64,000 bases of DNA from Ogataea parapolymorpha DL-1 (GCF_000187245.1 NC_027864.1:1209463-1273462), one strand, 5' to 3'; counted from the first letter of the stretch, positions 27,592 to 37,410 are shown. The notes: generated from the letters alone by a model not told the origin. Numbers and translations: made by a program.

Positions 27592-27833
27592 CCGTATTTA
27601 TATCTTACCCCGTATTTGTGATTTCTTATCATGTCCCCCACCGGGGCGCGGGGAGATAACGTCGGTAATTGCGATGCAAGTCCGCAGAGGCAGAGAGTTG
27701 GCAGACAATAGCACCTTGAGCGTATCTCTGATAGTCTACCAGAACGTCGCCAAGACTTGTGTGGGGGAGGTTCATTTCGTCCATATCGTCGGCCGCCACT
27801 AATTTTTATTTTTTTCCAGTGGTGCTCCACCAG
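27592..27833. promoter_or_regulatory. Divergent promoter, MFS permease / C2H2 regulator, with CCCCCAC sites
   Basis: CCCCCAC at 27635-27641 runs into CCGGGG to form CCCCCACCGGGG, followed by GCGCGGGGAG. An inverse copy, GTGGGGG, lies at 27761-27767, about 67 bp before the regulator ATG. A CTTATC GATA site lies at about 27625. Autoregulation of the C2H2 factor is one reading. Confidence 0.5.
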
Positions 27834-30182
27834 ATGCAGCAAGCCCCAAGGAAAAGAGGCCCTCGAAAATTGGGGCTCTACGTGTGCGAGTTCCCCGGCT
27901 GCGGCAAGCAGTTTTCGCGTTCTGACCATGTGAAACGGCACGCGCGAAATCACACTAGCGAGGGCCGTTTCCGTTGCGAGGTCCCAGGATGCACGGCCGA
28001 GTTTACGCGGCTGGATATTAAAACCAAGCACCAGAACCGGCACTTTCGTCGGCTAGATCGGGTGAGCGAGGTGCCAGAAAACGTCTCGGGCGCTGCTGAC
28101 AGCACGAAGCCCGAGGGCTCGTCTCCCGCTGGGCAAATGGAGTCAACAGAAAGTTCAGACCATACCACTAAAGATGTGATATCGCAGCCTACACCGCAGA
28201 TCGGACCGTTTGCCACCAACGTGGGGGACTCTGCGCTTGTGTCGCCGTCATTCTCGCCGTCTCGCCTGATACGGTGGATGATGCACGATCTGACAGAGGT
28301 GTCACCCAGCCATGCCGACCACCAGACCTCTCACGGTCCGTTGTTTGCCGAATACCACCAGCTCGGCGCAGACACCGCCACGATGCTCAACGAGGTGCTC
28401 GCCATTACACCCGAGTTCCCCAACGCCAACTACCAGACCGACGTCGACGAAAACATCCTGCTGCACATGTCGCAGCGGCTGCCCATGCTCGAAGGACATG
28501 CAGACTTCGAGGTCTACAAGGTGCGTTTATTTCTGAAACTTTATTGGCGGATGTACCATTCACAGTACCCCATTCTACACAGGCCGTCGTTCTCCACGTT
28601 CCAGGTCCATCCGCTGCTTTTGTTGGCCATGGTGATGATTGGGGCCTCGTTTGCGAAAAAATGCCCCATGCCAGAGGATGTGGAGCTTAGCGATCCTGAC
28701 GGTTTTGCGGATCTGATAGCGTATCCGCTGCGGTGGCTGATTTTTTCTTGCGACGAGGCCAAACCGGGCTGTAATTCGTGGGTGATCCAGAGCCTGCTGA
28801 TGCTGGAGACGTACGAGATCACAAAGACGTCGCGTCGGCTGCACGAGCGAGCATGTATATATAACGGCACCAAAATCCAGCTTTTACGCAGAAGCCCGAT
28901 CCTGGGCGGTGATCCACTTAAGGGAGGCAGCGCCGACCCGAGCCACTCGAACAGCCTGTGGACCACGTGGATCGAGAGCGAGTCGATGAAACGCGCTGCG
29001 TGGATGTCTTTTTACATCGACACCATCCACGCAGTGGTTTACGGCCACCCAGTCAGCATTTACGACAGCCAGATAAAGCTCTCATTGCCGTGTCCGGACG
29101 ATTTGTGGGAGTACGACAACTTCGACAGAAACAACGCTCCCGCCTCTGTGATGCAGATGCCAATTTTCACCGACGCTCTTACGCGGCTGCTCCGCAACGA
29201 GCCGGTCCAAACAGGGCCTTTTGGCCGCAAAATTCTACTTGCGGGCCTGCTCAACCTCAACATCCAGATGAGCCAGAAAGAGTCGCAGCTGACGCTGCTG
29301 GGCTGGGACTCCAAGCGGGAAAATTGGAAGGCCAGCATTGCGTCGGCTTTGGACCACTGGAGAGTGCAGTTGCCACAGCGAAGCTGCTGCCATGCAGGCT
29401 CATGTCTCTACCATGCAGACAGCGGGCCGGCTCTGTTGCCGCCCTCTTTCCACGCCCATGATACCAGGTGCAAATTCCCCGAATACCACTCTGCACAACT
29501 GCATCTCTGGATCACCCATTACGACTACATAGTTTACGCGGGGGCGCCCAAACGGATGAACGTGCCAGTTTTGACAGAAGACTACGATGTGGTTGTGCGC
29601 CGGATTGCCAAGTGGGCGCAGTCGGGTGCGGGTGCAATTTGCGCGGTCAACTCGTACATCCTGCTCTTTGAAATGATGCTTTCGCCAGAAAATAGCACCG
29701 ATCAGGTGAATTATGTCTATGAGCCCGACAAAGACCCATTTATTTACCGGCCGAATGTGATTGTGTCCGCCACATTGTCGCTGTGGGCATTTACGTTCTA
29801 CAACTACGGTCCCGAGTCGAGGTTTATGTCGCCCGAATCCGGGATCGAGCTAGACGGGGACTATGCCCCCGCGATGGAGGACGCGTACGCTTATTTGCGG
29901 CGAATTCGCACGGAGCTAGTAAAGGAGACCGGGATCCCTTTCAGAAAGCTTAATCAGATGGACCCGGACCAGTACAAAAAGGCCGTGGCCGAGTACGCTG
30001 CTGCTCTGTCCCGAGTCTCGCACATAAACTATATGGTGGGGTTGCTGCTCGCCCTTGCCACGGGCTACAAGAATGGCAAGTGGGAGATTGGTCGTGAGTA
30101 CGCAAAACTTCTCCGCAACTGCGCCCAAAGAAGCATGGGCAGCCCCGTGGTTTTCTGTATGAATATGTACGAAGATAACTAA
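27834..30182 (+). CDS. C2H2 zinc-finger transcription factor with fungal regulatory domain
   Basis: 782 residues from the ATG at 27834 (MQQAPRKRGPRK). Two adjacent C2H2 fingers: 'CEFPGCGKQFSRSDHVKRH' + 'ARNH' (about residues 18-40) and 'CEVPGCTAEFTRLDIKTKH' + 'QNRH' (about 48-70). A disordered stretch follows, then a long fungal-specific transcription-factor-type domain ('LFLKLYWRMYHSQYPILHRP', 'SRRLHERACIYNGTKIQLLR', 'AAWMSFYIDTIHAVVYGHP'). The combination is that of Adr1/Klf1/Rsf2-like regulators, whose fingers read G/C-rich sites. It sits centrally in cluster 1, whose promoters share CCCCCAC, making it the obvious candidate regulator (inference). Confidence 0.85.
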   Translation: MQQAPRKRGPRKLGLYVCEFPGCGKQFSRSDHVKRHARNHTSEGRFRCEVPGCTAEFTRLDIKTKHQNRHFRRLDRVSEVPENVSGAADSTKPEGSSPAGQMESTESSDHTTKDVISQPTPQIGPFATNVGDSALVSPSFSPSRLIRWMMHDLTEVSPSHADHQTSHGPLFAEYHQLGADTATMLNEVLAITPEFPNANYQTDVDENILLHMSQRLPMLEGHADFEVYKVRLFLKLYWRMYHSQYPILHRPSFSTFQVHPLLLLAMVMIGASFAKKCPMPEDVELSDPDGFADLIAYPLRWLIFSCDEAKPGCNSWVIQSLLMLETYEITKTSRRLHERACIYNGTKIQLLRRSPILGGDPLKGGSADPSHSNSLWTTWIESESMKRAAWMSFYIDTIHAVVYGHPVSIYDSQIKLSLPCPDDLWEYDNFDRNNAPASVMQMPIFTDALTRLLRNEPVQTGPFGRKILLAGLLNLNIQMSQKESQLTLLGWDSKRENWKASIASALDHWRVQLPQRSCCHAGSCLYHADSGPALLPPSFHAHDTRCKFPEYHSAQLHLWITHYDYIVYAGAPKRMNVPVLTEDYDVVVRRIAKWAQSGAGAICAVNSYILLFEMMLSPENSTDQVNYVYEPDKDPFIYRPNVIVSATLSLWAFTFYNYGPESRFMSPESGIELDGDYAPAMEDAYAYLRRIRTELVKETGIPFRKLNQMDPDQYKKAVAEYAAALSRVSHINYMVGLLLALATGYKNGKWEIGREYAKLLRNCAQRSMGSPVVFCMNMYEDN

Positions 30183-30286
30183 CTGTGCAGCGCCCCCCAC
30201 ATTTTTTCTCCTCAGTGGTGGAGGGCATATTTATTGCAAGAAAGAAAAGACCAAGCTACTAAACTCTTAGCTCACTATATTCTCCC
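30183..30286 (+). promoter_or_regulatory. Promoter of DapA-family lyase 1 with CCCCCAC site
   Basis: CCCCCAC at 30194-30200, 87-93 bp before the ATG at 30287, then AGTGGTGGAGGG and a weak TATA ('catatttattg'). Confidence 0.5.
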
Positions 30287-31228
30287 ATGACTCTAGAAAA
30301 GACACTCAAAGACGGTATTTACTCGCCGGTGCCAACATTCTTCAAAAACGATGCGGCCCAGTCTCTCGACACTGCCACGCAGCAAGAACACGCGCGGCTG
30401 CTCTATCGCAGCGGCATTTCAGGGATTCTGGTCGGAGGCTCCACAGGCGAGGCAGTTCACTTGCCTTTGGAGGAGAGAGCGGCCGTTGTGAAGTCTATTA
30501 GAGATGCTGTTCCAAACTCCTCGTTCAAAATCCTCGCTGGCGGTGTTGGATCTTGTGTTCCTGAGCTGTGCCACCAGGCTGCCGTCTACAAGGAAAACGG
30601 CGCCGATATGATGATTGTGCTTGTTCCTGGTTACTATGGCCCTGCAATCACCACCCAGAGCGGCCTGGAGGCCTGGTTCCATGACCTAGCAGACAAATCC
30701 CCACTGCCTATAGTCGTGTACAATTATCCGGGAGTCCAAAATGGCATTGATCTTACGGGAGAGACATTTACCAGGATCGGAATGCACAAAAATATTGTTG
30801 GTTGCAAGCTGACCAACTTCAACTTCCCGTTGTACACGATGCTGGGCCAGAACGAGAAGCTTAAGTCGTCCGACTTTACTCCTCTGTCTGGCGTCGGACA
30901 GGTTCTTGTTCCGTCTCTTTCTGTGAACGTGAACGGAGCAATCGACGGTTTCTCTAACGTCTTCCCCAAATGTCTTGTCAGGATCATGGAACTGTACAAA
31001 GCGCACAGATACAAAGAAGCGCTGGAGTTGCAGGACATGATCACGAGAATCAACGAAATGACGGCTGCCACCAACCTGATTGGTCTCAAGTATGCTCTAA
31101 AGTACAAATACGGCTTTGGAGAAACCGAGATCGGACGTCCCCCACTCAACCACTCCATGGACATGGAGGTGTGGAAAAAACACCTGCCGCTATTTGAACA
31201 GCTCTCTAAAATTGAGGACTCTTTATAG
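30287..31228 (+). CDS. DapA/HOGA-family class-I aldolase (dihydrodipicolinate-synthase-like), copy 1
   Basis: A 313-residue TIM-barrel lyase. 'GGSTGEAVHLPLEER' (50-64) is the 2-oxo-acid carboxylate site, Tyr145 in 'VVYNYPG' is the catalytic tyrosine, and Lys174 in 'VGCKLTNFN' is the Schiff-base lysine. Fungi use the alpha-aminoadipate route for lysine, so this is not lysine biosynthesis. Relatives cleave or form 2-oxo acids such as 4-hydroxy-2-oxoglutarate, 2-keto-3-deoxy-sugar acids or N-acetylneuraminate. It is tail-to-tail with DSD1 (7 bp apart), and its paralogue lies at 41349-42305 in cluster 2. Confidence 0.87.
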   Translation: MTLEKTLKDGIYSPVPTFFKNDAAQSLDTATQQEHARLLYRSGISGILVGGSTGEAVHLPLEERAAVVKSIRDAVPNSSFKILAGGVGSCVPELCHQAAVYKENGADMMIVLVPGYYGPAITTQSGLEAWFHDLADKSPLPIVVYNYPGVQNGIDLTGETFTRIGMHKNIVGCKLTNFNFPLYTMLGQNEKLKSSDFTPLSGVGQVLVPSLSVNVNGAIDGFSNVFPKCLVRIMELYKAHRYKEALELQDMITRINEMTAATNLIGLKYALKYKYGFGETEIGRPPLNHSMDMEVWKKHLPLFEQLSKIEDSL

Positions 31229-31235
31229 CTACATA

Positions 31236-32480
31236 CTACCATCCTCTATATGGCACCCAAATATCCACGACCGTATTGCCATCTTCAACAACGTAGTACC
31301 ATGGATACGATGCTGCCGTGATACAGCTGTGCTGTGGGATAATGCTGACCACGGTGCCTGTAGGAATCAGCTTTGTGTCCTTCTCCTCCACAGGCGTCAA
31401 GATTCCGTGCTCCTGACTGAGCCGTCCAACAGTCCAATTTTCGTATCCTGGTGGGGACACAATTTTTCCAAACCCAGGCAGCGGGCCAGACTCACGTGCC
31501 AGCGCTATAACACCAGCGTTGATCAACTGCTCGCCGGGAGCCTTGGAGCCTCTTCCAGGATAGGCGGAAACAACCTCCGCGATAACTTTGCAGGCAACAT
31601 CAGAAACCTCAATACAGCCTGTAGCTAGCTGCTGCAGGTCGCAGAATGGGTAGTTTCCCGCATGGAGCTCGAGATTACCAAACAGCTGGCCCACAGCGCT
31701 GAGATCGAATTTTTCAGCCGCATGGGCCGTTGGAGTGGCGCCAACCGACATCTGGAGCTTTAGTGAGTTGTCAAACTTGAGTGCCTCTTTGCACGCCTCA
31801 TTCACGCTCGAGATCTCAGAAATTAAGAAAGATTGTGCCTGCTCAAAGTTTCTGGACGTGTACGAGTGGCCGGCGTGGCAGTAAAAACCGTAGAGCGAGA
31901 CTGTCTGGGTGATGTCTGTCTTTAGAATTTTTTCAAGCAGCTCGGAAATCGAACTAGGCAGGAAACCTGCTCTATCGGTGCCCATGTTGATTTTGATGAA
32001 GACGCTCCATTTTTTCGACAGCGAGTGTTTTTTGCTGAAAGCAGCCAAAATGTCTAGCTGTTCCAGGTTGTCCACCATCAGACGCAAACTCTCAACCTTG
32101 GTGCTCAGATCTGCAAGCTCTTCCAGACGGCTGGAAACGACCGGCAGGCTGAAAAGAACGTCCTTGATCAAGCCGTTAGAGATAAGCGGCAGCAGACCCC
32201 ACGCCTCTCTGAGCGTCGACACAACGATTTTATCAGTCTTGTACTTGCCAGTGCCGAGCTGCAGTGCTGTTCCCTCGAGGGTTTTGTGAGTTTTAACGTG
32301 TGCACGGAAATCTGCGCCGAGGTTGTGAGCGTTCTCAAGCATTTTGTCCGAGTTTCTCTGGAAGGTTGCCCTGTCGACCACAAAGGCGGGTGTAGGCAGG
32401 GACTCGATGCTGACGCCTTTGTAGGCCTTGAGCAGTTCGTCTTTGTTGGACAGGTCAGTGAGTTCAGATGGGTACTTCAT
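31236..32480 (-). CDS. DSD1: D-serine dehydratase (PLP- and zinc-dependent)
   Basis: 414 residues, an alanine-racemase-like fold III enzyme. The PLP lysine is Lys63 in 'FRAHVKTHKT'. The C-terminal zinc ligands His384 and Cys386 sit in 'IIPQHSCITAASYPW'. 'GAGPLPGFG'-type blocks are present as 'ESGPLPGFGKIV'. Length fits yeast Dsd1 (428). It converts D-serine to pyruvate and ammonia through 2-aminoacrylate; close relatives dehydrate D-threo-3-hydroxyaspartate, so the substrate is not certain. It shares a 162-bp divergent promoter with the esterase, containing a CCCCCAC site and GATAAG (about 32571). Confidence 0.92.
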   Translation of the reverse strand: MKYPSELTDLSNKDELLKAYKGVSIESLPTPAFVVDRATFQRNSDKMLENAHNLGADFRAHVKTHKTLEGTALQLGTGKYKTDKIVVSTLREAWGLLPLISNGLIKDVLFSLPVVSSRLEELADLSTKVESLRLMVDNLEQLDILAAFSKKHSLSKKWSVFIKINMGTDRAGFLPSSISELLEKILKTDITQTVSLYGFYCHAGHSYTSRNFEQAQSFLISEISSVNEACKEALKFDNSLKLQMSVGATPTAHAAEKFDLSAVGQLFGNLELHAGNYPFCDLQQLATGCIEVSDVACKVIAEVVSAYPGRGSKAPGEQLINAGVIALARESGPLPGFGKIVSPPGYENWTVGRLSQEHGILTPVEEKDTKLIPTGTVVSIIPQHSCITAASYPWYYVVEDGNTVVDIWVPYRGW

Positions 32481-32642
32481 TGGGGGTAGGATAAAGTGAA
32501 TAATTTTGTCCGACTTTTATCAGTGCACGCGCATCTGCGCCCCCACCGCCGCAAAAAATTAACTCCGCACGATAAGCAGAAATGTAAAAATAGAGGAAAT
32601 ATATAATAGCTCCGTCAGCTCGAAATCCGTCAATCCACCATT
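32481..32642. promoter_or_regulatory. DSD1 / esterase divergent promoter
   Basis: CCCCCAC at 32540-32546, a related TGGGGGTAGG right next to the DSD1 ATG (32481-32490), CGATAAGCAG (about 32570) and the TATA-like 'aatatataatag' at about 32598. Confidence 0.5.
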
Positions 32643-33719
32643 ATGTCTCCCTACTCTGTCACCCTCAATCCCGACTACTCATGGCCCGAGCCACTGAGCG
32701 AGCTTCCGCTCAAGATCCATCCCTCAATGGCTGGCAAACTCGACCCGGAGTACGTGAAGTTCTTTGAGGAAGAACTGTGCAACAGACCAGACATTCTGGA
32801 GACACACAAGTTTCCGCTTGCAAAAACCAAGGCTGGTGGAAATGTGATCCCTGGACAGGCTCCGCCAAAAGAGATGGCACAGATCTACGACATTCAGATT
32901 CCTAGAAAACACACCTCGGCCGAGAAACCGATTCCCGCCAGGGTTTTCGTCCCCCAGGGCACTGCGCCCGCCGCGGGCTGGCCGTGCACCGTGTGGTACC
33001 ACGGAGGCGGCTGGGTTCTTGGCGGCATCGACACGGAAAACTCATACTGCACGCATTTGGCCGACAACGCCCGCTGTCTCGTCATCACCGTCGACTACAG
33101 ACTGGCTCCCGAGTTCCCGTTCCCTGCCTGTGTCGAGGACGCGTTTGAGGCCCTATTGTACGTCATGGACACCAAAGACCTTCCTATAGATAACACTAAA
33201 GTCTGTGTTGCTGGATCGTCCGCTGGCGGCAACCTGGCTGCCATCATGACGCACAAATACGCCAGCTCTCCTCTGAGCAAAAAGTACCCGCCCCTGAAAT
33301 TCCAAATGCTGGTTGTTCCCGTGACAGACAACTCCGCGACGGGAGAGACACAACCGTCTTGGAGAGAAAATGAACACACTCCGCAGCTGCCTGCTGCCAA
33401 AATGCTGTGGTACCGTCAGTTATATCTGCCTCTTGCCGGAGAGACTCTGACGACTCCAGAGTCCAGTCCGTTGTTCTATCCGGATGAGAGCTTCAAGAAC
33501 GTTCCGTCGGCATTTATTGCGGCTGCCGAGTGTGATGTGCTACGCTCTGAGGCCGAGGCATATAACGAGAAGCTGGTCAAGAACGGTATTGACAGCCACA
33601 TAACCATCTACAAAGGAGTGCCACACACGGCCATGGTGATGAATGCGCGCCTGAAGCAGGGCGCAGACCTGGTGAGGGATACGACAGGGGCGATCAAGAA
33701 TGCGTTCTATGGGAATTAA
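32643..33719 (+). CDS. Alpha/beta-hydrolase, HSL/arylacetamide-deacetylase-type esterase
   Basis: 358 residues. The oxyanion-hole motif is His120-Gly-Gly-Gly-Trp in 'VWYHGGGWVLGG'. The nucleophile elbow is Gly-Ser-Ser193-Ala-Gly in 'VAGSSAGGNLA'. 'VDYRLAPEFPFPACVEDAF' is the HSL-family signature. The likely catalytic Asp and His lie in 'ECDVLRSEAEAY' and 'VPHTAMV'. No signal peptide, so cytosolic hydrolysis of a small ester or lactone is inferred. It shares a promoter with DSD1. Confidence 0.9.
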   Translation: MSPYSVTLNPDYSWPEPLSELPLKIHPSMAGKLDPEYVKFFEEELCNRPDILETHKFPLAKTKAGGNVIPGQAPPKEMAQIYDIQIPRKHTSAEKPIPARVFVPQGTAPAAGWPCTVWYHGGGWVLGGIDTENSYCTHLADNARCLVITVDYRLAPEFPFPACVEDAFEALLYVMDTKDLPIDNTKVCVAGSSAGGNLAAIMTHKYASSPLSKKYPPLKFQMLVVPVTDNSATGETQPSWRENEHTPQLPAAKMLWYRQLYLPLAGETLTTPESSPLFYPDESFKNVPSAFIAAAECDVLRSEAEAYNEKLVKNGIDSHITIYKGVPHTAMVMNARLKQGADLVRDTTGAIKNAFYGN

Positions 33720-33788
33720 TCTCTCTTTGGTGAAAAAAAAATTGAGATGCAGATATCTTTAGTGGATGAAAAATATAAAATACATATT

Positions 33789-35630
33789 TTAGAGATGTAA
33801 ACACCTTCTGGCTAGGGCCGTGCTAGAAGTTTCCTGTTTGGCACTGGAAATGGCCGTGGCAACGTCTGTTAAATTGGCGTCGGAGTCAAGCTCGATGAGC
33901 GGAGCATAATACTTGTTTCGCGTGTTGCCACTCTTGATCTGCGCAATGGACTGCTCCTTGCACCCGGTCGTAGTGCATATGTCGGAAGCCGAAGAGCTTT
34001 TGGACATGTACTTGCTATAGAGCTCAAAGGCGGTATTGTTGGACTCAAACATCTGCAACACTCGCTCCCAGAACGTTGCATTAAGCGGGCTGGTAGCCGG
34101 CCACGACGGATAGTATTCTCTTGCCGAGTACTCAAGCTGCCACTTTGGTGGCGTGCTGTTTCCTGTGGCAGCAATATCCGCGTAATACGTTAGCGAGTCG
34201 ACTATCTCGTACGTCTTTGGGTCCACCTTGTATACTCTGTAGCCAGTGTTAAGATCTGTGAAGGTGGTAATGGACGGAGCCAGGTACTGCACGCCGATGG
34301 CTTTACCCTGTGAATCGTAGTTGAGAATAAACTTGTCCTCGTGGCTGTGGCCAAAGAATTGGGCCTTGATGATGTCAGAATATTCCACCACGATGGAGTT
34401 ATAAAGGTTTGACCAAGGCACGATGCAGTCGGCGTCTCCCGGTGCAATGTGTGTCTGTATCCACACAGATTCGTTTTGTAGCCTGCTGTCACTTAGTTCG
34501 TTCACTAGCCACTGCAGCTGGCCGTTTGGATCAAGTTTCGCGCCGCTGTTATACAGGATGTAGAAGTTGAAGTTGTAGCAGTCCACAGTGTTGAGGTTGA
34601 TGAGCTTGAGGCCGGGAGCAGGACGGACAGCATATACACCGTAGGAGTCTTCAAACTGCCGCACGGTGGACGCAGGCAACCATTGCTGGAAGTAGCTGCC
34701 CAGGGTGCCGAGCGCCCACTGGTTGCTGAGATTTCCGATTTCCGCTGGCTTCAGGAGATTCACCGGGGCGGTGTCGTGGTTGCCCATTGTGCCATACAGC
34801 GGAGACTTTATGTACTTTGCCAGCGTGCTGTAGATTTGAAAAGCTTCCGTCACAGTCGTCGCGTTGTCGTACCAGACATTATGTGGGGGGACGTCTCCTG
34901 TGAAGAGCGTAAAGTCTGGTGCTCCGCCAATGGTGGCCTCCAGATTCTGGCCAAAACTTTCCACCAGGTCCAGCGGAACATCGCATTGGTACGCTCCAAA
35001 CCGGGTAGCCGGGGTCTTGACGGTACTGGACTCCTGTGTGCGCGCCTCGCAGCACAGCGGATAGTCGCAGTCTGCCTCCGAGCCAACCAGATAGTCTGGG
35101 TCGTAGTGGATATCGGAAATGTGTAAAATAGTAAGTAGGTTTTCGGATGTTGCATTGGAAGAGTAGTTGATGACAGCATCGGAGACGGGAGATGGCGTAA
35201 AGTCCATTGTGTGCGGCTCAAAGTCCGGACAGGTAGTAAGAAATGAGTTGCAAATGAGCTGGCCGCCATAGCCGAGTAAAGAGTCGGAGGAGCTGGTGAT
35301 CATCTTAACTACCACAGGGCCGAGCTCTGTCACCACGCCGTCGCAGACGTCCTCCTTCTGGAAACCCTGGCAGATGTCTTTAACAATCTCCAAGGTTAGT
35401 TCCTCACCAATGATGTCAATGGCAGCGTTCACTGCCACGAGGGCGGTCTGGCACGCCGTGCACTCGATGCTCTGCCCGATCTCGGAGACCAGGTCTTGCC
35501 AGCCAAAAAGTGACGGCACGAGTAGATCCAGAGCGGAATTCTGGTCGGAGCTCAATCTTGCTCGGGGTTCAAGCTGTGCAAGAGCTAGAGTTGAGAGTGT
35601 TAGAAGCTGGATGGTCTTTTTTGCAAGCAT
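33789..35630 (-). CDS. Secreted acid-sphingomyelinase-like phosphodiesterase
   Basis: 613 residues from the ATG at 35630. An N-terminal signal peptide (MLAKKTIQLLTLSTLALAQ) leads into a saposin-B-type region with paired cysteines ('IECTACQTALVAVNAAID', 'DICQGFQKEDVCDGV'). The calcineurin-like metallophosphatase core shows 'HISDIHYDPDY', 'FTGDVPPHNVW', 'TMGNHDTAP' and 'FFGHSHEDKF', which are the His/Asp/Asn metal ligands. Several N-glycosylation sequons are present (for example NYSSNATSE). It resembles SMPD1/ASM and fungal secreted sphingomyelin or phosphodiester hydrolases. It is probably a cell-surface or vacuolar enzyme scavenging phosphate or phosphocholine. Not obviously linked to its neighbours. 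Confidence 0.9.
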   Translation of the reverse strand: MLAKKTIQLLTLSTLALAQLEPRARLSSDQNSALDLLVPSLFGWQDLVSEIGQSIECTACQTALVAVNAAIDIIGEELTLEIVKDICQGFQKEDVCDGVVTELGPVVVKMITSSSDSLLGYGGQLICNSFLTTCPDFEPHTMDFTPSPVSDAVINYSSNATSENLLTILHISDIHYDPDYLVGSEADCDYPLCCEARTQESSTVKTPATRFGAYQCDVPLDLVESFGQNLEATIGGAPDFTLFTGDVPPHNVWYDNATTVTEAFQIYSTLAKYIKSPLYGTMGNHDTAPVNLLKPAEIGNLSNQWALGTLGSYFQQWLPASTVRQFEDSYGVYAVRPAPGLKLINLNTVDCYNFNFYILYNSGAKLDPNGQLQWLVNELSDSRLQNESVWIQTHIAPGDADCIVPWSNLYNSIVVEYSDIIKAQFFGHSHEDKFILNYDSQGKAIGVQYLAPSITTFTDLNTGYRVYKVDPKTYEIVDSLTYYADIAATGNSTPPKWQLEYSAREYYPSWPATSPLNATFWERVLQMFESNNTAFELYSKYMSKSSSASDICTTTGCKEQSIAQIKSGNTRNKYYAPLIELDSDANLTDVATAISSAKQETSSTALARRCLHL

Positions 35631-37410
35631 AGCTACCGTAGGCGTCTCTTGGAAATTTATAGTTTTGGACTTTCGTCCACGTGTAGTCAATGAAAGGTAA
35701 ACGCACAATTGTTGAGACCCAAGCATGGTGCTACAATACAACTAAACAAAACGGTTGCCGAGAATGGCTAGTTGGAATGTACCTGAGCACGTGCCTGGAT
35801 CTTGCAGGAAATTTTTTAGTCCGTGAGTGCGGAAACGTGGTGGAACACGTTGACGTGTGAACAGGCACATATTGTCTCTTGGTGTGCAATTTCAGTAGCA
35901 GGCCAATGGAAATGATGACAGATTCGGGACCCGACGTTCGTGTACCTCAAATTTTCAGAGGATTCATTTGCATAACCTTGAATCTCTGCGTTTGAATACG
36001 TTGAGCTGGCTTTCAGATCCGAGGCAATGGGGAATCAAGGCAGTTTTGGTTTGAATCTGGGCATTGAAAATGAGCAAGACAGAATAGAGAAATCGTTCTG
36101 TCTTGATTTCGACAGAGTAAATGCTAATTGGGTCACTGTATTGAATAAGTACGAAATTAATATAGTAAGATAATTAATTTTATTCTCACTCCCAATATGG
36201 AAATTATATTGATAAGATATTTCAGAAAAGCAAATGCAATCATGAACGAGGGCTGGAATTGGGTATCCCAAATATGGTTGAACTTAGTCTCACAGGCGGT
36301 AGGATGTAGTAACTAAAGCAGTATCTGTTTACTTGCAAATTTGAACATGCTCCGATCGGTATTTGCATTTCCACAATAAAAATTGTTAATAGTAATTAGG
36401 ACTGAAGGTCAATGTTCAGTTACACCTCAGAGGGGCTGGGCCAGAGTGCCACACTAACTTATAAAGCCTGTCAACGCCTTCAACTATTGCGGTTAGACTA
36501 TTGTCAATGTCTTCCAAAATCTCTCCAAGGTACTTGTCATCTTGACAGAGTTTACAGACAGAGTTGCAATAAGGACCATGGAAGGTTGGGCTTTCCATAA
36601 AATACACTCCTGTCAAGAGCAGCTTCTCCGCAATATCGACACCTGTTAGGATAGTAAGACTGAGGATGTAAAGTTGGAGAGAGCTATCCCAACTTCACCG
36701 ATGTGTCTGACGCCTTCGAAAGCTAGAGCTGTGCTATGTGGAAATATTACCGTAGTGTTGCTTTCGTCATGAAAACTAACAATGCGGAAGACTTTGAGTT
36801 GCGATCCAACAATTCCGCTAAGAGCGTTTATTAAGCCCAACATAGATATGTCCGTAGGCTTGTTGCAAAGTACGTACTTGCAAATTTCAAATACTGCTTT
36901 TTTGACTCCGGAAATCAAAGTGTAAGATTTTTGGTTTGGCATGGCAAACTTTTGAAATCTGGAAAGCTGCGGAATTCACAAATTGCAGGAGATTGCTGGA
37001 CAGTGGCAGTGTTTACGCTAAAAGCATATTATATCAGTGAGGGTGTATTTTAAAAAACAAGACGTGATTGAGAACATAAAAAACCCGTCACTTTGTAGTT
37101 GACTTTCAAAGGTTATGTCTCCATTGGAGGACAGCCTTTTGCCGCTGACTAGTAGGCAGCTCATATGATGCATAACTATGGACAAAAGCCTATTTAGACT
37201 GGCATCATTGCAAAGAAGGCATATTTGACCTTGTCAACAGTCACTCCAAATGCTTGTTCTTCATGATAGCGCAACTGCCAAAAGCGGAAAATTAATTTTC
37301 TCTTATCTAGGAACCTCTTGATAAGCTCAGCGGGGTTTCACATAGCACTAGCGGGCTAAGGAGGCTATATAAACACCACCGCTTCACTATGGTCAGTAAT
37401 TACAACACAA
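35631..37410. other. 1.78-kb AT-rich gene-poor interval
   Basis: It holds the promoter of the sphingomyelinase-like gene (left), a possible broken reading frame at 36416-36942 (listed separately) and the promoter of the 2OG-oxygenase gene (right; CTATATAAAC at about 37365-37374, GATAAG near 37319). No tRNA, CRISPR or tandem repeat was recognised. The middle part (36-37.2 kb) is clearly AT-richer than the flanking genes. Confidence 0.5.
36416..36942 (-). pseudogene. Possible degraded coding sequence, unknown family
   Basis: Two minus-strand frames lie end to end: 98 codons from 36942 (MPNQKSYTLISGV...) and 66+ codons ending at 36416 (...'MESPTFHGPYCNSVCKLC'...). The second frame is open upstream to about 36700 ('LQLYILSLTILTGVDIAEKL'), so a single frame change near 36660-36700 would join them into one protein of about 170 residues. 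I do not recognise the product. Low confidence that it was ever a gene. Confidence 0.3.

Noticed and set aside
30287..31228. Lysine-biosynthetic dihydrodipicolinate synthase
   Set aside because: Yeasts make lysine through alpha-aminoadipate; the two DapA-family genes sit in accessory clusters, so a catabolic lyase is more likely.
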